Source of the DNA: Kibdelosporangium banguiense
Lineage (GTDB): Bacteria > Actinomycetota > Actinomycetes > Mycobacteriales > Pseudonocardiaceae
Direction: 5' to 3'
Assembly: GCF_017876405.1 (NCBI RefSeq)
Contig: NZ_JAGINW010000001.1
Coordinates: 2,493,203-2,557,202, forward strand
DNA length: 64,000 bases
Positions 1 through 9,887 of this stretch are shown in pieces. A model generated the notes under the pieces. It saw only the letters and a program-made list of their open reading frames with translations. It did no database searches and was not told the origin of the DNA. The position numbers and the translations under genes are program-made. Positions within the stretch are counted from its first letter, which is position 1. Each line of letters begins with the position of its first letter.

Positions 1-695
1 AAGTCGATCGAGCCGTCCTCGCGTGGTGCGTTCGCGGGCGACAGGTACCGCCAGAGCCGCGGCCGCTGCGGCACCTCGACGCTCACGTACTGCCCGGGCT
101 GATACGGCACCGGGTAGTCGGGGCGGACGGTGACCACGGCCAGGTCGAAGCCGATCCGGTGGTGGTCCACCACGGCCGCCGGCCACCAGGCGGGCCCGTC
201 CTCGGCGTTGGCCGCGTCGAGCATCGCGCGGGCCATGATCGTGTACGCCTCGGCCCAGGCTCGTTCGGTCTCGTCGGTCCATGACTTGGTGGCGTACTTC
301 TTCACGGCGTGGATCAGGGCGGTGCCGACGGCCTCGTAGTGGGCGCTGATCACACCGAACTTGCGATGGTCGCGGCCCAGTTGCCGCAGGAACGGGACCA
401 AGTCGTCGGGCCGGTCGACCAGTTGCACGAAGTGGACCAGTGCCCGCAGCAGGCGGGATCGCTGGACCTCCATGTTCGCCGGGAACATCTCGCGCGCGTT
501 CGGCGACAGGCTGAACAGCATGCCGTAGAAGAACCTGGCGACATCCTCCGCGTGCGGCTCGACCAAGGCCCAGCTCTCGCGGACCAGACGGACCATCGCG
601 GCCGCACCGGACGCGGCGTCCGCGGACCGGCTGGGCGTGGCAGTCACGGACTTGGGGGACTGAGGTAGTGGGCTCACTAGTGCGTTTGCGGTCAT
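1..695 (-). CDS. Flavohaemoglobin-type globin/FAD reductase, partial (C-terminus outside window)
   Basis: The gene runs off the left edge; 231 residues are readable from the ATG at 695. The globin domain spans about residues 30-160, with B10 Tyr57 (FFYGMLF), CD1 Phe71, E7 Gln79, proximal His110 (GRDHRKFG) and G5 Tyr120. A ferredoxin-reductase-type FAD domain starts near 180 and reaches its flavin motif (RYLSPANAP) near 216. In the family the haem reacts with O2 or NO and the reductase domain supplies electrons from NAD(P)H. Odd: by-eye alignment with E. coli Hmp puts Ala162 where Hmp has Glu135, and Leu where the flavin-stacking Tyr of RxYS should be. It may therefore be a non-classical flavohaemoglobin rather than an efficient NO dioxygenase. 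Family call strong; function inferred. Confidence 0.8.
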   Translation of the reverse strand, partial: MTANALVSPLPQSPKSVTATPSRSADAASGAAAMVRLVRESWALVEPHAEDVARFFYGMLFSLSPNAREMFPANMEVQRSRLLRALVHFVQLVDRPDDLVPFLRQLGRDHRKFGVISAHYEAVGTALIHAVKKYATKSWTDETERAWAEAYTIMARAMLDAANAEDGPAWWPAAVVDHHRIGFDLAVVTVRPDYPVPYQPGQYVSVEVPQRPRLWRYLSPANAPREDGSID

Positions 696-928
696 GGTCG
701 GGGCACGGACTCCAACCTCTGGCTCAGACGTCATGCTCGAACGTCACGGTCTTCTCATACATCCGTCCCCCGACAGGGTTGGACAGTAACCCGATTCTCG
801 TGGGATGTCCGCCTTGATGCCACCTTCGTGTACTTGTGTGTGACCGAATGTTGGCTCACGTCCCTCTTCTGGTGGACATCCGATGGGCGGCCTGGGTTCC
901 GGGCGGCCGATATGAAACTGTTACGCGC

Positions 929-1702
929 GTGCCTTCCGCCACCCCGACCCCCACCGGCATCGCCGAAGCGCAGCTGCTGGACGACCTGGAACTCGCCGAA
1001 CCACCGCCCCGGCCCCGGCCGGTGCTGGCGTTCGCAGCCCAGATCGACGACCCGCTCGTCGATCACGAGGCGGACCGTCTGCCGGGTTCCCATGGTGAAC
1101 ATCTCCTCCAGTGTGCCTATGGCAGCCGTGATCGTGCCAAGAAGTTCTACGACACCCAGGTACTCGACCACCTCAACGACGCGATGGCGGCCTTCATCCG
1201 CCGGATGGACATGGCGTTCATCGCCAGCGCGGACGCCAAGGGTGAGTGCGACTCGTCCTTCCGGGCGGGGCCGCCGGGCTTCATCCAGGTACTCGACGAG
1301 CGGCACATCGCCTATCCGGAGTACCGCGGCAACGGTGTGCTCGCCAGCCTCGGCAACATCAGCGAGAACCCACACCTGGCCATCCTGATGGTCGACTTCG
1401 TCCGCGACCTGATCGGCCTGCACGTCAACGGTGTGGCCAGAGTCGTCGACGACGACGAGATGCGCGCCGCGCACCCGGAGATCCCGGCCGAGTTCGACCG
1501 TGGCCGCACCCCGGAACGCTGGGTGGTAGTGGAGGTCGAGGAGGCCTATATCCACTGCCGAAAGCACATTCCCCACCTGCAGCCGGTCGACCGCAACCGC
1601 GACTGGGGCACGGACGACACGCGCCGCAAGGGCGGGGACTACTTCGAAGCCAAGGGCACGCCGCGCCCACGGCACCAAGTGGTGCAGACTTCCGGGCAGT
1701 GA
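929..1702 (+). CDS. Pyridoxamine 5'-phosphate oxidase-family FMN-binding split-barrel protein
   Basis: About 257 residues if translation starts at GTG 929; an in-frame ATG at 836 would add 31 poorly structured residues, so the start is uncertain. The core (AAFIRRMDMAFIASAD, then PGFIQVLDERHIAYPEYRGNG, NISENPHLAILMVDF and a late HCRKHIPHL) is the PNPOx-like flavin split barrel. Characterised members bind FMN, F420 or haem and do redox chemistry on diverse substrates; the substrate here cannot be read. The stop overlaps the GTG of the MarR gene downstream (GTGA), so the two are translationally coupled and the regulator probably controls this enzyme. Confidence 0.8.
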   Translation: MPSATPTPTGIAEAQLLDDLELAEPPPRPRPVLAFAAQIDDPLVDHEADRLPGSHGEHLLQCAYGSRDRAKKFYDTQVLDHLNDAMAAFIRRMDMAFIASADAKGECDSSFRAGPPGFIQVLDERHIAYPEYRGNGVLASLGNISENPHLAILMVDFVRDLIGLHVNGVARVVDDDEMRAAHPEIPAEFDRGRTPERWVVVEVEEAYIHCRKHIPHLQPVDRNRDWGTDDTRRKGGDYFEAKGTPRPRHQVVQTSGQ

Positions 1703-2157
1703 AAAGCGAGCAGTCGAACCCGTCCGGTGAGCGCGAATCAGCCACTCACGCGTTGGAACGTGAGCTGTCCGTGCTGTTCGGCCGGGCTCGCAGCGTCTCG
1801 CTGACGCTGGCCGCGCGTGTCCACCCCGAACTCGACGCGGCCTGCTACGCCTTGCTGCTGCATCTGAACGACATCGGGCCGGTCCGTGCGGCCGACGTGG
1901 TCGAACGGACCGGCCTGGACAAGTCGACAATCAGCCGTCAGATCGCCCGCCTGGACGAACTCGCCCTGATCGAACGGGTCGCCGACCCGCACGACGGCCG
2001 CGCCCGCCTGGTCCAGCTGACCGAGATGGGCACCAAACGCCTGGAAACCGTCCGCAAGGAACGCCGGTCGCGCCTGCGGGCGATCTTCGACAGCTGGCCG
2101 ACCGACGAGATCACCACCTTCTCCGCCCTGCTCGGCAAGCTCAACCGGGACTTGTAG
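1699..2157 (+). CDS. MarR-family transcriptional regulator
   Basis: 152 residues from GTG 1699, which overlaps the upstream TGA. The winged helix covers about residues 48-112: helices ACYALLLHLNDIG and AADVVERTGLDKSTIS, recognition helix near 74-87, wing DPHDGRARLVQLT at 97-109. Flanking helices would form the dimer interface. MarR proteins usually repress their own operon and release DNA on binding a small phenolic or redox ligand. It is coupled to the FMN-binding gene upstream and followed 41 bases later by a second MarR gene. An inverted repeat in that gap is a candidate operator. Ligand unknown. Confidence 0.88.
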   Translation: MKSEQSNPSGERESATHALERELSVLFGRARSVSLTLAARVHPELDAACYALLLHLNDIGPVRAADVVERTGLDKSTISRQIARLDELALIERVADPHDGRARLVQLTEMGTKRLETVRKERRSRLRAIFDSWPTDEITTFSALLGKLNRDL

Positions 2158-2162
2158 GGATA

Positions 2163-2181
2163 TAGTTGTACTCAGCAACTA
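2163..2181. promoter_or_regulatory. Candidate MarR operator
   Basis: A perfect inverted repeat TAGTTG-N7-CAACTA lies between the two MarR genes and ends 17 bases before the second start codon. TTG...CAA half-sites with this spacing are typical of MarR operators. It could bind either neighbour. Confidence 0.5.
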
Positions 2182-2198
2182 GTGCTGGAGGTGGGGCG

Positions 2199-2645
2199 AT
2201 GAAGCCCACTGCCGACGACTACATCGGCCTGCTGCGGCAGATTCGTGCCCTGATGGAGATCCAGCACGCGGCCACCATGCGCAACTGGGAGAGGTCCCAG
2301 CTCCAGCCCGGTGCCGGCAAGCTGCTGGCAGAGCTGTCCTACGGCGGCGAAGCCCGGATCTCCGACCTGGCCGAACGGCGGTTCGTGGACACCTCGGTGG
2401 TCAGCCGTCAGGCCGCCCAGCTGGAGAAACTCGGCCTGATCGAGCGTCGGCGTGCACCTGGCGACGCGAGGGTCGCCTTGCTCCGGATCACGCCCGAGGG
2501 CGAGAAGGTGCTTGAGCAGTGGCGGGAACGGCAGGTCGAGATGCTCGCCGCCGCGGTCCAGGACTGGGACGCAGCCGATGTGGCGATCGCCTCCGGCTAC
2601 CTCGACCAGCTCAACAACGGCCTCCGCGCCGCCCTTTCAGGCTGA
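2199..2645 (+). CDS. MarR-family transcriptional regulator (second copy)
   Basis: 148 residues. ATG 2199 is chosen for its strong ribosome-binding site (GGAGGTGGGG) instead of an in-frame start at 2166 that lies inside the candidate operator. Winged helix at about 40-100: KLLAELSYGGEARISDLAER, recognition helix around 64-77 (VDTSVVSRQAAQLEKLG), wing APGDARVALLRIT. It is only distantly similar to the upstream MarR protein, so the pair is not a recent duplication. A large palindrome directly follows the stop. Ligand and targets unknown. Confidence 0.87.
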   Translation: MKPTADDYIGLLRQIRALMEIQHAATMRNWERSQLQPGAGKLLAELSYGGEARISDLAERRFVDTSVVSRQAAQLEKLGLIERRRAPGDARVALLRITPEGEKVLEQWRERQVEMLAAAVQDWDAADVAIASGYLDQLNNGLRAALSG

Positions 2646-2650
2646 TTTTT

Positions 2651-2705
2651 TGCCCCCAAAGTGGCGTTGGGAGCATCCAGCGCTCCGAAAGCCACTTTGG
2701 GGGCA
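2651..2705. repeat. Large palindrome with 15-bp perfect arms
   Basis: TGCCCCCAAAGTGGC (2651-2665) is exactly complementary to 2691-2705. The 25-base loop has its own weak GGAGC/GCTCC stem. It starts five bases after the MarR stop codon. The T-run lies before it on the plus strand, so it is not a classical intrinsic terminator in that direction. It may be a factor-assisted terminator or mRNA stabiliser, or a genome repeat; only one copy is in the window. Confidence 0.6.
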
Positions 2706-2780
2706 CAGTCACTGTCGGCGAGAGCGGGTCCACCCGGACGGCCGCTTGCTGACATCCGTCGGATACGACGATTCGCCGAG

Positions 2781-2844
2781 TTGTCCACCCTCCTGTGGAT
2801 AGCGACCTGCGGTTTGTGGATAAGTGCCCACTTCGTGTGGACAA
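2781..2844. promoter_or_regulatory. Cluster of four DnaA-box-like nonamers upstream of clpB
   Basis: TTGTCCACC (2781), TGTGGATAG (2794), TGTGGATAA (2815) and TGTGGACAA (2836). The last two are exact reverse complements of TTATCCACA and TTGTCCACA, the classic and the high-GC actinobacterial DnaA boxes. The first two each differ by one base. Start-to-start spacing is 13, 21 and 21 bp, so the last three lie about two helical turns apart. No dnaA, dnaN or oriC genes are nearby. It may titrate DnaA or control clpB. Confidence 0.6.
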
Positions 2845-2872
2845 CCCCATTGGTACATGTGAGTGAAGCTGA

Positions 2873-2893
2873 GTTGAGCGGAACACACTCAAC
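2873..2893. promoter_or_regulatory. HAIR-type HspR operator upstream of clpB
   Basis: GTTGAGC-GGAACAC-ACTCAAC fits the HAIR layout (CTTGAGT-N7-ACTCAAG): exact 7-base spacer and 6 of 7 complementary arm positions. It ends 76 bases before the clpB ATG. In Streptomyces, HspR binds such sites before dnaK and clpB and represses them until heat shock. Confidence 0.7.
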
Positions 2894-2969
2894 TTTTCTG
2901 ACGTTGAGCATGATGACGCCTCGTGCGGAAAGCTGGCACGGGGGATGACCACGCGTACTGAGGTGAGGC

Positions 2970-5555
<2,586 letters not shown>

Positions 5556-5560
5556 GTCAT

Positions 5561-5575
5561 CGCCGCCAGGCGGCG
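5561..5575 (+). terminator. Short GC hairpin after clpB
   Basis: CGCCGC-CAG-GCGGCG lies six bases after the clpB stop. The stem is six pairs with no T-tract, so it is only a weak terminator candidate. Confidence 0.3.
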
Positions 5576-5597
5576 GGTGTCCGCTAGTCTCTGGCTG

Positions 5598-6287
5598 GTG
5601 GGCATCCCCGCGTGGGTTTGGTTCGCCGTGGCCGCTCTGGCGGCTCTCGGTGGAGCTGCCCTGCTCGCTCGAGACCGTGCCGTTCGGACATCACGCAACC
5701 GCGAGCGCCGTAGATGGGCCGCATTGCGTGGCTGGCAGTTCACCGAGACCGACAACGTGCTGCCGACGCAGTGGCAAGGCGGAGCGCTCGCGTACTACGG
5801 CGACGGCATAGCCCGTGACGTGGTCGCAGGTTCCACCTTCACCGCTGACGGCCGTCGTCGCGTGTACATCTACGACCTCGACAACGGTGGCCGGATCAGT
5901 GCCGTGATCGCCGCGGTGCAGTGCCGGCGTAAGCACCCGGTGGTGGTCGAGCTGTGGCTGCCGAGTGTTCCGTTCGAGCAGGAGCACATGCCGGAACTGC
6001 TCGGCCCGGTCGGCCAGCGGTACGCGTTCGTGTCGGACCTTGGCAAGGCCAGAGCGCTGATCACACCCGATCTGGTGGACGCGTCCGAGGAAGTCGGCGC
6101 GGACGTGATGGTCGCGTGGATCGAGGACGGCTGGGTCCTGGCCGCCGCGCCCGTCAACGCCAACCCGTCGCGGCTCGAGCGTCTGCTGCGCAGTCTCGGC
6201 GAGGTCGCTGACGTCGTCGACCCGTTCGAAGACGATGAGCCGTCGGACGGCACCGCCCAACTGCCGCCAGGACGTCACGGCCAGTAG
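5598..6287 (+). CDS. Conserved hypothetical protein with one N-terminal membrane helix
   Basis: 229 residues from GTG 5598, chosen because a TAGTCT box (5585-5590) sits seven bases upstream as in a leaderless transcript; an in-frame GTG at 5577 is the alternative. Residues 3-24 form one hydrophobic helix followed by a basic stretch (RDRAVRTSRNRERRR), so the remaining 200 residues should be cytoplasmic. The soluble part has alternating strands (RRVYIYDLD, HPVVVELWLPS, ADVMVAWIEDGWVLAAAP) but no motif I recognise. An acidic tail ends the protein. Function unknown. Confidence 0.75.
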   Translation: MGIPAWVWFAVAALAALGGAALLARDRAVRTSRNRERRRWAALRGWQFTETDNVLPTQWQGGALAYYGDGIARDVVAGSTFTADGRRRVYIYDLDNGGRISAVIAAVQCRRKHPVVVELWLPSVPFEQEHMPELLGPVGQRYAFVSDLGKARALITPDLVDASEEVGADVMVAWIEDGWVLAAAPVNANPSRLERLLRSLGEVADVVDPFEDDEPSDGTAQLPPGRHGQ

Positions 6288-6296
6288 CTTGGCCGC

Positions 6297-7067
6297 ATGC
6301 CAACTTCTCTAGTCACCGGCGCGACCGCGGGAATCGGTGCCGCGTTCGTGCACCGGCTCGCGGCTGACGGCCACAACATTGTGCTTGTCGCCCGTACCGA
6401 GACCCGGTTGCACGAAGTCGCCACCGAGATCCGTGCGAAGTACAAGGTCGAGGCCGAGGTGCTGCCGGCCGACCTGTCCACGGCTGACGGGCGGTCGAAG
6501 GTCGAGAAGCGGCTCTCTGACGGCGATCCGATCGATCTGCTCGTCAACAACGCGGGTTTCGGCACCCGCGGGCGGTTCGAGGACGCCGACATCGAATGGC
6601 TGCAGTCGCAGCTGGATGTGAACGTCACGAGCGTGCTCCGGCTGACGCACGCGGCTGTGCCCGGCATGATCACCCGTGGCCGCGGCGCCGTGATCAACGT
6701 TTCCAGCATCGCCGGCTACTTCCCGGCGACCGGCGCGACCTACGGCGCCACAAAGGCCTGGGTGACCGCGTTCTCCGAAGGCCTGGCGATGTCGTTGAAG
6801 GACACCGGAGTCCGGGTTATGGCATTGTGTCCCGGTTTCACCCATACCGAGTTCCACGCCCGCGCGGGTGACGGCAAGTCCCCTTTGCCCGGCTTCATGT
6901 GGCTCGAGGCAGACCGGGTGGTCGCCGATTGCCTGGCCGATCTCAAGCGTGACCGGATCCGTTCGGTCCCGGGCCCGCAGTACAAGTTCCTCGTCGGTCT
7001 GATCCGTTTCCTGCCGCACGGATTGATGCGCAAATTGGAATCGAGTGGCAGCCGCGAACGCACGTAG
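6297..7067 (+). CDS. Short-chain dehydrogenase/reductase
   Basis: 256 residues, classical SDR size. Cofactor motif TGATAGIG (7-14), NNAG (84-87), Ser136/137 and catalytic Tyr149-x3-Lys153 (YGATK) are all present. Arg33 after the second strand (VLVARTE) favours NADP(H). Overall it resembles the DltE/YqjQ-like SDRs of unknown substrate. ATG 6297 is preceded by TAGCTT six bases upstream, so the mRNA may be leaderless. The stop codon's TAG is the first part of the -10 box of the next gene. Confidence 0.88.
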   Translation: MPTSLVTGATAGIGAAFVHRLAADGHNIVLVARTETRLHEVATEIRAKYKVEAEVLPADLSTADGRSKVEKRLSDGDPIDLLVNNAGFGTRGRFEDADIEWLQSQLDVNVTSVLRLTHAAVPGMITRGRGAVINVSSIAGYFPATGATYGATKAWVTAFSEGLAMSLKDTGVRVMALCPGFTHTEFHARAGDGKSPLPGFMWLEADRVVADCLADLKRDRIRSVPGPQYKFLVGLIRFLPHGLMRKLESSGSRERT

Positions 7068-7076
7068 GATTCCCGC

Positions 7077-7886
7077 ATGACTCAGCCTCCGGGGTGGTAT
7101 CCCGAGCGTCCAGGTTCCCCGGTCCTGCGGTGGTGGGACGGTACACAATGGACGGCCCACACCCAGCAGCAGCAACAGAGCGACGCCAGCCCCTGGGAAG
7201 TGGAGGTCGGCCGCCAGCACGACCCGGGCCGCGTCCAGCAGCAGGTCCAGCAGGCCGGCGTGGGCGCGACCCCGTCGGCAGGCGGCGGAACCCTGTTCAC
7301 CGAACCGGTGCTCGTGGTCAACCAGAAGGTCAAGCTCATCGAGATGGCCAACGAGTACAGCGTGTTCAACCAAGGTGGTCAGCAGATAGCCACAGTCGCG
7401 CAGGTAGGCCAGAGCGCACTGAAGAAAGCCGTGCGATTCCTGTCCAGCTACGACCAGTTCATGACCCACAAACTGGAAGTGCGCGACCTGCACGGCCAAG
7501 TCCTGTTGCGCCTCACCCGGCCCGCCAAGGTCTTCAAATCACGCATCATCGTCGAACAGGGCAACGGCCACCAGATAGGCGAAATCGTCCAGGAGAACAT
7601 GGTCGGCAAGATCAATTTCGCCTTCATGTCCAACGGTCAGCAGATCGGCGGAATCCGGGCAGAGAACTGGCGCGCCTGGAACTTCATGATCCACGACCAC
7701 ACCGGCCAAGAAGTAGCCCGCATAACAAAAACATGGGAAGGCTTCGCCAAAACCATGTTCACCACCGCCGACAACTACGTCGTCCAGATCCACCGCCAAC
7801 TCCAGAACCCCATGATCAGCCTCGTCGTAGCCTCCGGCCTCGCCATCGACACCGCCCTCAAACAAGACTCCCGCGGCTTCGGCTGA
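7077..7886 (+). CDS. DUF2510 / scramblase-like (LURP-one fold) protein
   Basis: 269 residues. An N-terminal DUF2510 module (PPGWYPERPG...LRWWDGTQWT, residues 3-27) is joined by a Gln-rich linker to a beta-rich phospholipid-scramblase/LURP-one domain (about 75-260; FTEPVLVVNQKVKL, DLHGQVLLRLTRP, WNFMIHDHTGQEVARI). DUF2510 is common on actinobacterial membrane-associated proteins. The scramblase-like fold may bind lipid or be structural; transport activity is not shown in bacteria to my knowledge. TAGGAT (7065-7070) six bases before the ATG suggests a leaderless start. A strong hairpin follows. Confidence 0.82.
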   Translation: MTQPPGWYPERPGSPVLRWWDGTQWTAHTQQQQQSDASPWEVEVGRQHDPGRVQQQVQQAGVGATPSAGGGTLFTEPVLVVNQKVKLIEMANEYSVFNQGGQQIATVAQVGQSALKKAVRFLSSYDQFMTHKLEVRDLHGQVLLRLTRPAKVFKSRIIVEQGNGHQIGEIVQENMVGKINFAFMSNGQQIGGIRAENWRAWNFMIHDHTGQEVARITKTWEGFAKTMFTTADNYVVQIHRQLQNPMISLVVASGLAIDTALKQDSRGFG

Positions 7887-7904
7887 TCCAGACTCACTCA
7901 ACCC

Positions 7905-7937
7905 CTTGCCACGCAGAAGAACCCACTGCGTGGCAAG
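7905..7937 (+). terminator. Terminator hairpin after the scramblase-like gene
   Basis: CTTGCCACGCAG pairs perfectly over 12 bp with CTGCGTGGCAAG around a 9-base loop, 18 bases after the stop. There is no T-tract, as is usual for high-GC actinobacterial terminators. Confidence 0.65.
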
Positions 7938-8002
7938 CCCACGCCCAGACGCGGAACCTTGCCCCCGCCCAGCCACCAAGCGCCTTCACCCGCCCGTGTA
8001 AT

Positions 8003-8125
8003 CCCAGTGCGAACGGCCCACTCGCCCCGGTTCACCCCTTGAAAACCCCTGCTCAACCCCCTTTCCCGGTAGACTGGACCAGGGGACGCCCCCCGGGTTG
8101 GGGGGACTGTTCTTGTGAGGTGGCG
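8003..8125 (+). repeat. Intergenic repeat element, copy A
   Basis: Shares with copies C and D the ordered blocks GAACGGCCCACTCGCC, TTCACCCCTTGAAAACCCC, GTAGACTGGACCAGGG, a CCCCCC/GGGGGG hairpin, and a short T-containing tail. The first hairpin is degenerate in this copy. It lies between a + strand terminator and pyrE. The rest of the 323-base gap (8126-8209) is G-rich and holds the pyrE -10 box. No reading frame is conserved between copies. Confidence 0.7.
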
Positions 8126-8209
8126 GGGAAATCGTCGTGTGGCGGTGGGTTGACCTGGGGGAATGCGGGGTTTCGTGGGTTTTGGCGGTGTGGCTTAGGG
8201 TGGGGTCTT

Positions 8210-8761
8210 GTGCTCGTTGATCAGAATGCCAAGTCCGAACTCGCGCGTCTTGTGTCTGAGTTGGCGGTTGTCCGCGGCCGGGTAGTGCTGTCCTCCGGGA
8301 AGGAGGCTGACTACTACGTTGACCTGCGGCGGGCCACGTTGCAGCATGCGGCGGCGCCGTTGATCGGGAAGTTGCTGCGGCAGTTGACCGCTGACTGGGA
8401 TTACGTGGCGGCGGGCGGTTTGACGCTCGGGGCTGACCCGGTGGCGTGCGCGATGATGCATGCGGCCGCTGCTCAGGGTGATGTGCTGGATGCGTTCGTG
8501 GTGCGTAAGGCCACGAAGGAGCATGGGATGCAGCGCCGCATCGAGGGTATTGAGGTTGCGGGGCAGCGTGTGCTGGCGGTGGAGGACACGTCCACCACCG
8601 GTAGCAGTGTGCTGACCGCGGTCCAGGCTCTCCGGGAGGCTGGGGCTGAGGTTGTCGGGGTCGTCACGGTTGTGGACCGGGCGACCGGCGCCAAGGAGGC
8701 CATCGAGGCCCAGGGCGTTCCCTACCGCCACCTCCTGGGGCTCGACGACCTGAGCCTGTAA
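8210..8761 (+). CDS. pyrE: Orotate phosphoribosyltransferase
   Basis: 183 residues from GTG 8210, with TAGGGT (8196-8201) eight bases upstream suggesting a leaderless message. It converts orotate plus PRPP to OMP in pyrimidine synthesis. Visible: substrate loop SSGKEADYYVDLR (28-40), the flexible Lys/His loop RKATKEHG (99-106) and the PRPP motif VLAVEDTSTTGSSV (121-134). Length matches stand-alone actinobacterial PyrE. It is followed by a DUF2784 membrane protein and a SpoU methyltransferase. Confidence 0.95.
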   Translation: MLVDQNAKSELARLVSELAVVRGRVVLSSGKEADYYVDLRRATLQHAAAPLIGKLLRQLTADWDYVAAGGLTLGADPVACAMMHAAAAQGDVLDAFVVRKATKEHGMQRRIEGIEVAGQRVLAVEDTSTTGSSVLTAVQALREAGAEVVGVVTVVDRATGAKEAIEAQGVPYRHLLGLDDLSL

Positions 8762-8803
8762 GCGCAGTTGCCGTGGACGCGGCCACAAGGCCAGACTGAC
8801 CCT

Positions 8804-9172
8804 GTGGCTGCGTTCCTGGCCGGCGTGATCGTTGTGGTTCATTTCGCCGCGCTGCTGTACATCGGGTTGGGTGGGTTCCTGGCATGGCGCTGGCCGAAAT
8901 CGATCTTTGTGCACGTCTTCTTCGCGTTGTGGGGGGTCGCGATCAACGTGGTCCCCGGCCTGCCCTGCCCGCTGACCACCGCGGAGGACTACTTCCGCCA
9001 CCAGCAGGGCCTCTCGTCGCTGCCGGGCGGTTTCAACGAGTACTACATCTACGACGATTTGATCCCGCGTAGCCTTCTGCCTGTGGTGGCAGTTCTCGCG
9101 GTGGTCCTTCTTGTCGTCTCGTACGTCGGCACGGTTGTGTTGTGGCGTAGAAAAGCCAAAGTGGCAGCGTGA
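8804..9172 (+). CDS. DUF2784 family membrane protein
   Basis: 122 residues from GTG 8804 (an upstream in-frame TTG at 8768 is less likely). Three or four hydrophobic helices: about 4-27, 33-52 and 93-113. The family signature is seen in HFAALLYIGLGGFLAWRW, the VPGLPCPLTTAEDYFR loop, and a conserved acidic/aromatic stretch before the last helix. Function of DUF2784 is unknown. The stop overlaps the GTG of the methyltransferase gene (GTGA), so the two are coupled. Confidence 0.8.
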   Translation: MAAFLAGVIVVVHFAALLYIGLGGFLAWRWPKSIFVHVFFALWGVAINVVPGLPCPLTTAEDYFRHQQGLSSLPGGFNEYYIYDDLIPRSLLPVVAVLAVVLLVVSYVGTVVLWRRKAKVAA

Positions 9173-9810
9173 CCGGTCCGACTGAGTGGGTGTTCGGCGA
9201 GCCTGTCGGTGTTGGGCCGTGGGAAGGGCCGTTGCCCACGGATGACCGGTATGACCCTGAGCTGCTCAAAGAGGGTGACCGGCGCAACGTCGTCGACAAG
9301 TACCGGTACTGGCGGCGTGAGGCGGTGATCGCGGATCTCGACACGCGGCGGCACGATTTCCACGTCGCGATCGAGAATCTGCAGCACGACCACAACATCG
9401 GTACGGTCGTGCGGACGGCGAACGCGTTCCTCGCCAAGGCGGTGCACATCGTCGGCCGGAGGCGGTGGAACCGCCGGGGAGCCATGGTCACTGACAGGTA
9501 CCAACATGTGGCCCATCACCCAGACGTGGAATCGCTGGCCGCGTTCGCGAAAGCCGAGGGTTTGACCGTCGTGGCGGTTGACAACACGCCGGGTGCGTCC
9601 CGCCTTGAGACTGTCAAGCTTCCTCGCCACTGCGTTCTGCTGTTCGGCCAAGAAGGCCCTGGCCTGAGTGAACAGGCCCAGCAGGCAGCCGGAATGGTGG
9701 TGTCGATCGCCCAGTTCGGGTCCACCCGGTCGATCAACGCGGGGGTCGCGGCGGGCGTCGTGATGCACTCATGGATCCGTGATCACGCCGATCTGCGTTC
9801 CGCCTGGTGA
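9169..9810 (+). CDS. SpoU/TrmH-family RNA 2'-O-ribose methyltransferase
   Basis: 213 residues. All three SPOUT motifs are present: motif 1 NIGTVVRTANAF (76-87), motif 2 FGQEGPGLS (159-167) and motif 3 QFGSTRSINAGVAAGV (182-197), which form the trefoil knot that binds S-adenosylmethionine. The 70-residue N-terminal extension is basic and could contact RNA. Members methylate ribose 2'-OH in tRNA or rRNA; the target cannot be told from sequence. The start overlaps the preceding stop. Confidence 0.9.
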   Translation: MTGPTEWVFGEPVGVGPWEGPLPTDDRYDPELLKEGDRRNVVDKYRYWRREAVIADLDTRRHDFHVAIENLQHDHNIGTVVRTANAFLAKAVHIVGRRRWNRRGAMVTDRYQHVAHHPDVESLAAFAKAEGLTVVAVDNTPGASRLETVKLPRHCVLLFGQEGPGLSEQAQQAAGMVVSIAQFGSTRSINAGVAAGVVMHSWIRDHADLRSAW

Positions 9811-9850
9811 CTGAATAATTACCCCAAGTGGGGCACGTACCACGCTCAGG

Positions 9851-9876
9851 GGTATCTCGTGGCCATTTCAGATACC
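9851..9876. promoter_or_regulatory. Inverted repeat before the GH76 gene
   Basis: GGTATCT-N12-AGATACC ends 11 bases before the ATG at 9888. A perfect 7-bp repeat in this position could be an operator. No matching regulator is obvious. Confidence 0.35.
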
Positions 9877-9887
9877 ACCATGGCCTC

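Noticed and set aside
755..1930. 391-codon open frame on the minus strand
   Set aside because: Antisense to the PNPOx and MarR genes, whose homology is clear. In high-GC DNA such long opposite-strand frames are common.
2781..2844. Chromosome replication origin
   Set aside because: DnaA-box-like sites are present, but dnaA, dnaN, gyrase or parAB genes and an AT-rich unwinding region are absent.
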